A stretch of DNA of 6,027 nucleotides, taken from positions 1 to 6,027 of the forward strand of contig JBNJCX010000076.1 in NCBI GenBank assembly GCA_051744365.1, read 5' to 3'. Both the position numbers and the translations under genes were made by a program. The notes beneath the pieces are model-generated. The model did no database searches. It worked only from the letters and a program-made list of their open reading frames with translations, and was not told where the DNA came from. This stretch comes from Gudongella sp051744365. Lineage in GTDB: Bacteria > Bacillota > Clostridia > Tissierellales > Tissierellaceae. Of this stretch, positions 1-6,027 are shown piece by piece (within the stretch, counting starts at the first letter, position 1; every line of letters begins with the position of its first letter).

Positions 1-1987
1 CTTCATCAGCTACATATGGGATTGTAATATGGTCTGTATCCCTGTTCACTTTATTAAATTCTATTACTGTATCCAGTGAGTTGTCGTTTCTAGCCCATGC
101 CCTTCTTGCTACTCCACTGATAACGTCCCATGGCATTGCAAGCTTCAGGATATTGTCAACCCTTTCTGATCCGTCAAGTACCATTCCGAATCCACCGTTA
201 ATGGCTTTTCCGATTCCAACTCCTCCTCCGTTATGGAGTGCAACAAGACTCATGCCCCTTGCTGCATTACCGGCGAAGCAGTGGGTAGCCATCTCAGCCA
301 TGATGTTGCTTCCATCCTTTATATTTGCAGTTTCCCTGAATGGCGAATCAGTACCTGATACATCGTGGTGGTCCCTTCCAAGCATAATCGGGCCAACCTC
401 ACCGTTTCTTACCATTTCGTTAAATTTCAAAGCAATCTGTGTTCTTCCAACTTCATCCTGATATAGGATTCTCGCTTGAGTACCTACAACAAGCTTGTTC
501 TTTTCTGCATCCCTGATCCAGTTGTAGTTGTCCCTGTCCTGCCCCCTTCTGTTGGGGTCGATGCAATCCATGGCAGCCTTGTCAGTCTTTACAAGGTCAT
601 CATGCTTGCCGCTTAGGCATACCCATCTGAATGGTCCATAGCCATAGTCAAAGAGCATGGGTCCCATTATATCCTCAACATAGGATGGGAATATAAATCC
701 GTCTGTATCGTCGATTCCGTTTGCTGAAATTTCCATGACTCCCGCATCATAAATTGCCTTCATAAAGCTGTTTCCATAGTCAAAGAAGTAGGTTCCCTTG
801 TCAGACAACTTCTGAATCAGATGGAAGTGATGCTTAAGGCTCTTGTCAACCTCCTTGATAAAGCTCTTCTTATCCTCAAGAAGCATCTTGGTCCTTTCCT
901 CGAAGGTAAGTCCCTGAGGGCAATAGCCCCCGTCGTAGGCCGCATGGCATGATGTCTGGTCTGAAAGCAGCTCTATATGGATATCCTTCTCCAATGCGTA
1001 CTCCAGAAGGTCTATGATATTTCCATGGTATGCTATTGCAGTTGCCTTCTTCTCATCCATGGCCTTCGAAGCTGACTGGAAAAGCTCTCCAAGATCATCG
1101 TGGTACTCGTCTATCCATCCCTGCTCAAGTCTTGTATTGACCCTTGAGATGTCAACCTCTGCAATAATTCCAACTCCCCCTGCAATTTTAGCCGCCTTGC
1201 CCTGTGCGCCGCTCATTCCACCAAGTCCAGAGCTTACGAACATATGGCCTGCAAGATCCTTGTCATCTGGGATTCCAAGCTTCAATCTTCCCGCATTAAG
1301 GACTGTATTGTAGGTTCCATGGACTATTCCCTGGGGTCCGATATACATCCAGCCCCCTGCAGTCATCTGACCGTAGTTTGCAACACCCATGGCCTGAGCC
1401 TTGATCCAGTGCTCCTGGTCGTCAAATGCTCCGATCATCAATGCATTGGTAATCATTACCCTTGGGCTATGTTTTTGTGACTTGAAAAGTCCCAAAGGAT
1501 GTCCCGACTGAAGAACCAGCGTCTGCTCATCAGTAAGCTGCTCAAGATACTTCATTGTAAGTCTATACTGCATCCAGTTTTGGAATACCTGACCAGTCTC
1601 ACCGTAGGTAACCAGCTCATATGGATAAAGGGCGACGTCAAAGGAAAGATTATTGTCGATCATAACCTGGAATGCCTTGCCTTCGATGCATTTTCCATTG
1701 TATTCGTCGATTGGCTTTCCATAGATTATTTCATCAGGCCTGAATCTGTAGCCATAGATCCTTCCCATTGTTAGAAGCTCCTCGAGAAACTCAGGTGCCA
1801 GCTCCTTATGAAGCTCTTCTGGTACATATCTTAGGGCGTTTTTAAGAGCAATTTCTGTTTCCTTCTGTGTCAATGTAAACTCCCTCTTTGGAGCCCTTCT
1901 GATAAATTTGCTGAACTCAGGGTACTCTGGGAGATAATTGTCCAGCTTTATTTCCATTGCCTCTCCAATGCTTTTATTGTTCCACAT
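1..1987 (-). CDS. hutU: Urocanate hydratase (urocanase), long form, 3' end cut by window edge
   Basis: Catalyses the NAD+-dependent hydration of urocanate to 4-imidazolone-5-propionate, the second step of histidine degradation, in the cytoplasm. The frame is open from the ATG at 1987 to the window edge, giving 662 codons with no stop or frameshift. Recognisable family segments are QMTAGGWMYIGPQG (residues 207-220), the glycine-rich GLGGMSGAQ stretch (254-262), EVDISRVNTRL (277-287), SDQTSCHAAYDGGY (342-355), GRDHHDVSGTDSPFRET (537-553) and ALHNGGGVGIG (583-593). The length and the ARILYQDEVGR segment (505-515) place it in the long class of about 660-680 residues shared with animals and many anaerobes, not the roughly 550-residue Pseudomonas/Bacillus class. 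It ends in VADE at the edge, so probably only about 10-15 residues are missing. The start is fixed by GAGGAGG seven bases upstream. It lies 15 bp after hutI and is almost certainly cotranscribed with it. Confidence 0.96.
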   Translation of the reverse strand, partial: MWNNKSIGEAMEIKLDNYLPEYPEFSKFIRRAPKREFTLTQKETEIALKNALRYVPEELHKELAPEFLEELLTMGRIYGYRFRPDEIIYGKPIDEYNGKCIEGKAFQVMIDNNLSFDVALYPYELVTYGETGQVFQNWMQYRLTMKYLEQLTDEQTLVLQSGHPLGLFKSQKHSPRVMITNALMIGAFDDQEHWIKAQAMGVANYGQMTAGGWMYIGPQGIVHGTYNTVLNAGRLKLGIPDDKDLAGHMFVSSGLGGMSGAQGKAAKIAGGVGIIAEVDISRVNTRLEQGWIDEYHDDLGELFQSASKAMDEKKATAIAYHGNIIDLLEYALEKDIHIELLSDQTSCHAAYDGGYCPQGLTFEERTKMLLEDKKSFIKEVDKSLKHHFHLIQKLSDKGTYFFDYGNSFMKAIYDAGVMEISANGIDDTDGFIFPSYVEDIMGPMLFDYGYGPFRWVCLSGKHDDLVKTDKAAMDCIDPNRRGQDRDNYNWIRDAEKNKLVVGTQARILYQDEVGRTQIALKFNEMVRNGEVGPIMLGRDHHDVSGTDSPFRETANIKDGSNIMAEMATHCFAGNAARGMSLVALHNGGGVGIGKAINGGFGMVLDGSERVDNILKLAMPWDVISGVARRAWARNDNSLDTVIEFNKVNRDTDHITIPYVADE

Positions 1988-1994
1988 AATATAT

Positions 1995-2001
1995 CCTCCT
2001 C
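1995..2001 (-). promoter_or_regulatory. Ribosome binding site of hutU
   Basis: GAGGAGG, seven bases before the hutU ATG, begins one base after the hutI TAG stop codon. It decides the hutU start and fits efficient reinitiation in a hutI-hutU transcript. Confidence 0.9.
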
Positions 2002-2002
2002 A

Positions 2003-3259
2003 CTATTTTTCAAATACGATCTTTCCGCCCTTTATTACCTTGTCCGTATGGTTGATGCCGAAATGATAGATCATGTAGTCCAGATTAGGGGCATCAAATA
2101 TTGCTATATCAGCATTCTTGCCTATTTCCAGCGAACCCGTCCTTTCTGATATTCCAAGGGCCGCAGCTGCATTGATGGTTACTGCCGTAATGACCTCCTC
2201 GGGAAGCATCTTCAATGTCAGGGATGCCAGGGTCATCATAAGCTGAAGGTTCTCGCTTGGACAGCTTCCCGGATTGTAATCCGTTGAAACCGCAATTGGC
2301 ACGCCTGCTTCTATCATATCCCTTGCCCTTGCACCATTCTTCTGGAGGTTGAAGCTTGTTCCTGGAAGAAGCACTGCGATTACTCCGGCCTCTGCCATAT
2401 CCTCTATTCCCTGGTCGCTGGCACCTATAAGATGCTCAGCTGATATGCAGCCTGTCTGGGCAGCCAGCTCCGCTCCACCAAGTGAGACGATCTCATCTGC
2501 ATGGATCTTGGTAATAAGTCCCTGCTCCTTTGCTGCAAGAATGATCCTTCTTGACTGATCCACTGAAAATACTCCCTCTTCGCAGAATACGTCGCAGAAC
2601 TTTGTCAGCTTGTTCTTTGCAATATAAGGAATCATTTCATGGACCAGCTTATCCACAAACTTGTCAGAATCATCCTTGTACTCTGCAGGGACTGCATGGG
2701 CTCCCATAAAGGTTGTAAGAATATCCACAGGATGATCCTCATTAAGCTTATTTGCAACCTCTATCTGCTTTAGCTCTGTTTTGAAACTGCCGATCCCATA
2801 ACCTGACTTCGCTTCCACAGTTGTAACTCCAAAGCCAAGCATTGTTTGAAGGCTTTTCCAGGCCTTGTCATACAGCTCTTTTGGTGTAGCCTCCTCTGTC
2901 GCTTTTGCTGTGGAGTGGATTCCTCCTCCCGCTGCGAGTATTTCCAGATATCCCTTTCCTTCAAGCTTCATAGCCAGCTCATTTTCCCTGCTTCCACCGT
3001 GAACGAGATGGGTGTGGCTGTCAATCAGTCCTGGCGTCACCGTCTTGCCGGTTCCGTCGATAAGGACGGTCTCCTCACTTATTTCAATTCCCTCCGGAAG
3101 ATTTCCTTCGCCGACATATATGATTTTCCCATCCTTAACTGCGACAATGCCGTCCTCTATTATTCCTGCCCGGCCCTGGTCCATTCCGCTTCTGGGCTTG
3201 TGTCCCCCCCTTACGGTCACAAGGGTCTTAATGTTTTTTATAACCAATGATGCCTTCAT
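2003..3259 (-). CDS. hutI: Imidazolonepropionase
   Basis: Hydrolyses 4-imidazolone-5-propionate to N-formimino-L-glutamate, the third step of histidine degradation; a cytoplasmic metal-dependent enzyme of the amidohydrolase superfamily. The 418 residues match the usual family length. Visible features are the N-terminal beta-sandwich strands (KNIKTLVTV, DGKIIYVGEG), the metal-binding DSHTH (His82, His84), HGGSRENE (87-94), GGGIHSTAKAT (111-121), KSGYG (151-155), TFMGAHAVP (183-191, His188), the metal ligand His253 in KIHADE, SAEH (His276), and the metal ligand Asp327 in STDYNPGSC. The C-terminal LGISERTGSLEIGKNADIAIFD segment is typical of the superfamily. All expected metal ligands are present, so the enzyme looks intact. 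The ATG at 3259 is preceded by AAAGGAGG with a six-base spacer. It is the first gene after the predicted sigma-54 promoter and is followed closely by hutU. Confidence 0.98.
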   Translation of the reverse strand: MKASLVIKNIKTLVTVRGGHKPRSGMDQGRAGIIEDGIVAVKDGKIIYVGEGNLPEGIEISEETVLIDGTGKTVTPGLIDSHTHLVHGGSRENELAMKLEGKGYLEILAAGGGIHSTAKATEEATPKELYDKAWKSLQTMLGFGVTTVEAKSGYGIGSFKTELKQIEVANKLNEDHPVDILTTFMGAHAVPAEYKDDSDKFVDKLVHEMIPYIAKNKLTKFCDVFCEEGVFSVDQSRRIILAAKEQGLITKIHADEIVSLGGAELAAQTGCISAEHLIGASDQGIEDMAEAGVIAVLLPGTSFNLQKNGARARDMIEAGVPIAVSTDYNPGSCPSENLQLMMTLASLTLKMLPEEVITAVTINAAAALGISERTGSLEIGKNADIAIFDAPNLDYMIYHFGINHTDKVIKGGKIVFEK

Positions 3260-3265
3260 GCTATT

Positions 3266-3273
3266 CCTCCTTT
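3266..3273 (-). promoter_or_regulatory. Ribosome binding site of hutI
   Basis: AAAGGAGG lies six bases upstream of the hutI ATG, close to a perfect anti-Shine-Dalgarno match. It confirms the start at 3259. Confidence 0.9.
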
Positions 3274-3308
3274 CGATACTGCTTTCTGTACTTATGCGTT
3301 TATATTAT

Positions 3309-3324
3309 TGCAATAACCATGCCA
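3309..3324 (-). promoter_or_regulatory. Sigma-54 (-24/-12) promoter for hutIU
   Basis: The minus strand reads TGGCATGGTTATTGCA, which fits the sigma-54 consensus TGGCAYRN4TTGCW at every defined base. The GG (3323-3322) and GC (3311-3310) dinucleotides have the required ten-base separation. Counting from the -12 C predicts a transcription start near 3298, giving a 5' leader of about 39 bases before the hutI ATG. Its position between a sigma-54 activator gene and hutI strongly supports function. The start site itself is inferred. Confidence 0.9.
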
Positions 3325-3328
3325 AGAT

Positions 3329-3337
3329 ATTATAGCA
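3329..3337 (-). promoter_or_regulatory. Possible extended -10 sigma-A promoter
   Basis: The minus strand reads TGCTATAAT: a perfect TATAAT (3334-3329) with the TGn extension. No good -35 hexamer is seen 17-18 bases upstream (the sequence there resembles GCTATT). If active, transcription would start near 3322, inside the -24 element of the sigma-54 promoter. It could give basal hutIU expression or compete with sigma-54 polymerase. AT-rich intergenic DNA can produce such a match by chance. Confidence 0.35.
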
Positions 3338-3398
3338 CTTGAATCCCTTAAAATAGCCTTTCCCCTTGGTGATTGATAATACAAAAAGGCAAGAGTGT

Positions 3399-3413
3399 TT
3401 TATTTTGCAACAC
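3399..3413 (-). repeat. Repeat copy 1, closest to the promoter
   Basis: Minus strand GTGTTGCAAAATAAA, identical over 15 bases to the copy at 3463-3477. It lies within a dyad with GTGTT/AACAC arms at 3395-3413. Confidence 0.8.
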
Positions 3414-3442
3414 CATTGCCTCTCTGTACCGTTTTTTGGTTA

Positions 3443-3457
3443 TTTATTTTCAAACAC
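3443..3457 (-). repeat. Repeat copy 2, diverged by two bases
   Basis: Minus strand GTGTTTGAAAATAAA matches the other copies at 13 of 15 positions; the two differences are adjacent (TG in place of GC). It begins 20 bp from copy 3, about two helical turns. Confidence 0.65.
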
Positions 3458-3462
3458 TTTGC

Positions 3463-3477
3463 TTTATTTTGCAACAC
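3463..3477 (-). repeat. Repeat copy 3, overlapping the activator stop codon
   Basis: Minus strand GTGTTGCAAAATAAA, an exact match to copy 1. Its first base is the last base of the activator's TAG stop codon. It also forms the right half of a TTGC-N8-GCAA dyad at 3459-3474. Confidence 0.8.
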
Positions 3478-5189
3478 TACTTTTCGCGTTCTCTCTGGAT
3501 ATTGTGCTTTCTCATTCGATAAACAAGGCTTTGTCTAGTTATTCGGAGGGCTCTGGCTGTTCTTGTGACATTCCACAAATTCTTTTCCAGGGATTGCTTC
3601 ACGAGTCTCTTTTCAAGTCCATCAAGGCTGTCCTGAAGATTTTCAACTCCTTCATCCAAATCGCTGTCCCTTATATCACTCCACTTCATGGCCTCCAGGA
3701 TATAGTCCGGGATATTTTGGAGTTTCAAAAGCTTTTCATCATCTCCTGACCTTACCATGGTGTTTTCAATAAAATGCTCAAGCTCCCTTATATTGCCCGG
3801 CCATGGGTAGCTTTTCATCATATTCTTAAGATCCTGGCCGATTCCAGAAATAGCTTTCTCCATAACCAGATTGTACCGCTTGATGTAATGGTGACTGATA
3901 TGGAATATATCCTCCTCCCTGTCTTTTAATGTCGGAATATAGAGATTATATCCTGCAATCCTGTAAAACAGGTCCAGTCTCAGCTTGCCCCTGTCGATCA
4001 GCTTGTAGGGATCAGTGTTCATGGCACTTATAACACGGCATTTTATGGGATAGGTATCCTTTCCTCCCACCCTTCTGGTGTTCCTCTCCTGAAGCACCCT
4101 AAGAAGCTTTGTCTGCATATTAATGGGCATCGAGTCTATCTCATCCAGGAACAGTGTCCCCTCTCCTGCCTCCTCAAATAATCCTGGAGAATCCAAGGCA
4201 CCTGTATAGGCTCCCTTTACTGCTCCGAACAGGATGCTTTCAAGGAGATTCTCAGGTATGGCAGAACAGTTTATCCCTATAAAGGGATGTGCCTTCCTCT
4301 TGCTGAAGTTATGAATGCTCTGGGCAAATACCTCCTTGCCTGTTCCGGTATCTCCCACCAGGAGTATGCTATTGTCCAGCCAGGCAATGGCCTGTGCCTC
4401 CCTTATTACCTTCTTTATGGAATCACTTGACCCGATTATATCAGAGAAGGTAAATCTTGTACCGTTTAGAAGCGCTCCTTCCCTGTCCTCCAGGCCATAA
4501 GACTCCTTTTTTAGCTCCATGATTTCAGTAAGAAGGCTCTGCAGCTTTGATTCATCCTTGCTGATTGAAAAAACCCCAATTGTCGATTCTCCATCCTTGA
4601 TGGGAATTGTGGAGTATGACTTGTACACGGGCTTTCCCTTGTTGTATGCATGGGCATCGTATTTGTTCACAATGGCCTCTCCGCTTTCAAAGACCTTCAT
4701 ATGCTCTGATTTTTTCCTGTCGCTGTAGCCATAGGCATCCCAGATGTACTTTCCAAGCATATCCTCTGCCCTTCTCTTTTCAAGCTCCTCCATGGCGTTG
4801 TTATAAACCATGACACGGCCGTTTTTATCACTTAAGAGAACTCCGTCATATAGATTCTCAATTACCTGCATCAGACTGTCGGCTCTTACCCTTGGATCAT
4901 TGTAGTCTCCCGGTTCTCTGAATTCCATAATAACGACCGAAAGGGAATCCACAGGGATAATCCTTGCATAATAATCCCTATCTCCAATTTTTATCCTGGT
5001 TTCCTTTTCTTTTCTAAGCTTTCCAATATCCAATCCTGTAATATCCTTTATATTCAGATTCTCTGCTTCCCCAATGGAAATAAGCCCCTCAAGAGAGGTG
5101 CTTTTCCATTGTATATCTCCTTCTTTACCAGCTATCAAAGAAAGAGGTAGGAGCCCTTCAAGTATTTCTCCTGCAATTCTCAGATCCAT
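3477..5189 (-). CDS. PAS-domain sigma-54-dependent transcriptional activator (probable hut regulator)
   Basis: A 570-residue bacterial enhancer-binding protein that uses ATP hydrolysis to open sigma-54 RNA polymerase promoters. Domains in order: an N-terminal region (1-95) that may be a degenerate PAS-like fold; a PAS domain (about 102-215, with DGVLLSDKNGRVMVYNNAMEEL); a short linker; an AAA+ domain (about 248-480); and a Fis-type helix-turn-helix (about 538-564, NVTRTARALRITRQSLVYRM). AAA+ motifs are Walker A GDTGTGKE (279-286), sigma-54 contact loop GAYTGA (326-331), Walker B TLFLDE (345-350), candidate arginine fingers Arg404 and Arg410, and sensor II PWPGNIRELEH (462-472). There is no response-regulator receiver domain, so control is probably by ligand binding or a partner at the PAS region rather than phosphorylation. 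GGAGGG lies five bases before the ATG. Its position just upstream of the hutIU enhancer and promoter suggests it controls histidine degradation; the effector is unknown. Confidence 0.96.
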   Translation of the reverse strand: MDLRIAGEILEGLLPLSLIAGKEGDIQWKSTSLEGLISIGEAENLNIKDITGLDIGKLRKEKETRIKIGDRDYYARIIPVDSLSVVIMEFREPGDYNDPRVRADSLMQVIENLYDGVLLSDKNGRVMVYNNAMEELEKRRAEDMLGKYIWDAYGYSDRKKSEHMKVFESGEAIVNKYDAHAYNKGKPVYKSYSTIPIKDGESTIGVFSISKDESKLQSLLTEIMELKKESYGLEDREGALLNGTRFTFSDIIGSSDSIKKVIREAQAIAWLDNSILLVGDTGTGKEVFAQSIHNFSKRKAHPFIGINCSAIPENLLESILFGAVKGAYTGALDSPGLFEEAGEGTLFLDEIDSMPINMQTKLLRVLQERNTRRVGGKDTYPIKCRVISAMNTDPYKLIDRGKLRLDLFYRIAGYNLYIPTLKDREEDIFHISHHYIKRYNLVMEKAISGIGQDLKNMMKSYPWPGNIRELEHFIENTMVRSGDDEKLLKLQNIPDYILEAMKWSDIRDSDLDEGVENLQDSLDGLEKRLVKQSLEKNLWNVTRTARALRITRQSLVYRMRKHNIQREREK

Positions 5190-5194
5190 CGAAT

Positions 5195-5200
5195 CCCTCC
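5195..5200 (-). promoter_or_regulatory. Ribosome binding site of the activator gene
   Basis: GGAGGG, five bases upstream of the ATG at 5189, sits inside the 18-bp gap after the preceding stop codon. It supports this start and cotranscription with the FAH-family gene. Confidence 0.8.
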
Positions 5201-5207
5201 AGTGCTG

Positions 5208-6027
5208 CTAAACTATTTTGTTTCTTAAAACTCCGATTTCTGGGATTTCACACTCAACAATGTCTCCTCTTTTCATGTATCTTGGAGGCTTTAGACCCAT
5301 TCCCACGCCCGCAGGAGTTCCCGTTGCAATTATATCCCCAGGTTCGAGAGTTATACCCCTTGAAAAGTCTGAAATCAATGTTGCTATATCGTGAATAAGC
5401 ATTTTGGTGTTGGAGCTTTGTCTTTTTTCCCCGTTGACTCTGGATACCACATCAACTTCAAATGGTAGTTGAAGCTGTGACCTGTGAAGTATCACGGGAC
5501 CCATAACAGAATATCCATCAAGACTTTTACCCTTGTACCACTGTGTATGCTCCATTTGAAGTGTTCTTGATGACAGGTCGTTGAATATGGAATAACCGAA
5601 AATATAATCCTCAACCTTCTCCTTTGGAATATCCTTACCCTCTTTCCCAATAATTACAGCAAGCTCGACCTCGTAGTCAAGGTCCTTATCAAGCTCCAGA
5701 GCTGCCTCGATATCATCATCCGGACCCATTATCCTGGCTGCTCTTTTTGAGAAATAAACCGGCTTTGTGACATTCTCCAGGTTTATGTCCTTTATTGCTC
5801 CCTTGGACTCCTCCAGATGGTCAGCATAGTTTATCCCCAAACAGATGATATCGTGGATAGGCCTTGGGATGGGTGAAACGAGGACAACATCCTCAAGGGC
5901 CTTACCCTTAAGCGCCTTCTCCTTCAATGAATTCTCAACCTTCTTAAGATCCTTTTCTGTTGATGATCCTATGAATTCCACAAGGCTGTTAAACCTTCCT
6001 ACCCCAAACATCTCATCCATGCTGTAC
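5208..6027 (-). CDS. Fumarylacetoacetate hydrolase (FAH) family protein, 5' end outside window
   Basis: A cytoplasmic metal-dependent enzyme of the FAH superfamily, whose members hydrolyse, decarboxylate or isomerise 2-oxo acid and diketo acid compounds. The substrate here cannot be told from sequence. Numbering from the Met at 6020, visible motifs are CLGINYADHLEE (60-71), the metal-binding DYEVELAVIIGK (Glu117 and Glu119), GYSIFNDLSSRTLQ (142-155, Asp148), WYKGKSLDGYSVMGP (161-175, Lys163) and the terminal TGTPAGVG (233-240). The catalytic core looks complete. The frame stays open above the Met at 6020 to the edge, no Shine-Dalgarno sequence is seen in the seven visible bases, and relatives usually carry about 20-30 more N-terminal residues (a strand-rich segment leading to a 'V-Y-x-hydrophobic' turn). 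The true start is therefore probably beyond 6027. It is followed by the activator gene after 18 bp, so the two are probably cotranscribed. Confidence 0.92.
   Translation of the reverse strand, partial: YSMDEMFGVGRFNSLVEFIGSSTEKDLKKVENSLKEKALKGKALEDVVLVSPIPRPIHDIICLGINYADHLEESKGAIKDINLENVTKPVYFSKRAARIMGPDDDIEAALELDKDLDYEVELAVIIGKEGKDIPKEKVEDYIFGYSIFNDLSSRTLQMEHTQWYKGKSLDGYSVMGPVILHRSQLQLPFEVDVVSRVNGEKRQSSNTKMLIHDIATLISDFSRGITLEPGDIIATGTPAGVGMGLKPPRYMKRGDIVECEIPEIGVLRNKIV

Larger units (their letters stand above)
3395..3477 (-). promoter_or_regulatory. Predicted upstream activating region (enhancer) of hutIU
   Basis: This stretch holds three copies of a 15-bp direct repeat (minus-strand unit GTGTTGCAAAATAAA) with starts 44 and 20 bp apart, close to four and two turns of the DNA helix, so all copies would face the same side. 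Copy centres lie about 108, 152 and 172 bp upstream of the predicted sigma-54 start site, the usual distance for enhancer-binding proteins. Two embedded dyads are visible: GTGTT-N9-AACAC (3395-3413) and TTGC-N8-GCAA (3459-3474). The likely ligand is the Fis-type helix-turn-helix of the adjacent activator; that pairing is inference. Confidence 0.72.

Noticed and set aside
81..1774. Plus-strand open frames opposite hutU (81-461, 1014-1313, 1244-1480, 1499-1774)
   Set aside because: The opposite strand is a continuous 662-codon urocanase frame with clear family motifs, so these are antisense shadows.
3260..3298. Leader RNA element (riboswitch or HutP-type antiterminator) before hutI
   Set aside because: The predicted leader is only about 39 bases, with no clear terminator/antiterminator pair or repeated NAG triplets of the HutP type.
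2846..3335. Plus-strand open frames opposite hutI (2846-3250, 3012-3335)
   Set aside because: They lie antisense to the well-supported hutI gene, have no family resemblance or ribosome binding site, and their composition is explained by hutI codon bias.
3366..3380. IHF-like site between the enhancer and the promoter (minus strand TATCAATCACCAAG)
   Set aside because: The WATCAA half matches but the TTR half does not, and IHF is generally absent from Firmicutes. DNA bending by HU remains possible but cannot be read from sequence.
3356..3390. Possible terminator hairpin after the activator (gccttt ... aaaggc)
   Set aside because: The stem is only six base pairs around a 23-base loop and is not followed by a T-run on the minus strand.
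3366..3749. Plus-strand 127-codon frame crossing the enhancer and the 3' end of the activator
   Set aside because: It is mostly antisense to the activator's helix-turn-helix region and otherwise covers the repeat cluster; no ribosome binding site or recognisable domain.

Overview
The window carries four genes, all on the minus strand. Read in the direction of transcription (high to low coordinates) they are: a fumarylacetoacetate-hydrolase (FAH) family protein whose 5' end lies outside the window; a PAS-containing sigma-54-dependent activator; a regulatory intergenic region of about 220 bp; hutI (imidazolonepropionase); and hutU (urocanate hydratase), whose last few codons run off the other edge. 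The moderate-to-low GC content, strong AGGAGG-type ribosome binding sites, frequent AGG/AGA arginine codons and the long form of urocanase suggest an anaerobic, amino-acid-fermenting Firmicute, probably of the Clostridia. This taxonomic guess is inference from sequence style, not a database match.

Layout: 6027-5208 is the FAH-family enzyme. After an 18-bp gap comes the activator at 5189-3477. The intergenic region 3476-3260 follows. It holds three near-identical 15-bp direct repeats (3463-3477, 3443-3457, 3399-3413), a possible extended -10 sigma-A promoter (3329-3337), and a -24/-12 promoter (3309-3324) that fits the sigma-54 consensus at every defined base. hutI (3259-2003) and hutU (1987 to the edge) are 15 bp apart, and each has a strong Shine-Dalgarno sequence.

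How they work together: HutU converts urocanate to 4-imidazolone-5-propionate, and HutI opens that ring to N-formimino-L-glutamate. These are steps two and three of histidine degradation. The activator next door has every part needed to drive sigma-54 RNA polymerase. The repeats sit about 108-172 bp upstream of the predicted start site, where bacterial enhancer-binding proteins usually bind. The simplest model is a self-contained switch: the activator senses a histidine-pathway signal through its N-terminal PAS region, binds the three repeats, and turns on hutIU by sigma-54 open-complex formation. This differs from the well-known hut controls (HutC repressor in proteobacteria, HutP RNA-binding antiterminator in Bacillus). 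The histidase, formiminoglutamate-handling genes and any transporter are not in the window; they may lie beyond hutU or elsewhere. The role of the FAH-family enzyme is not clear from the sequence.

No RNA genes, mobile elements, CRISPR arrays or convincing terminators were seen.
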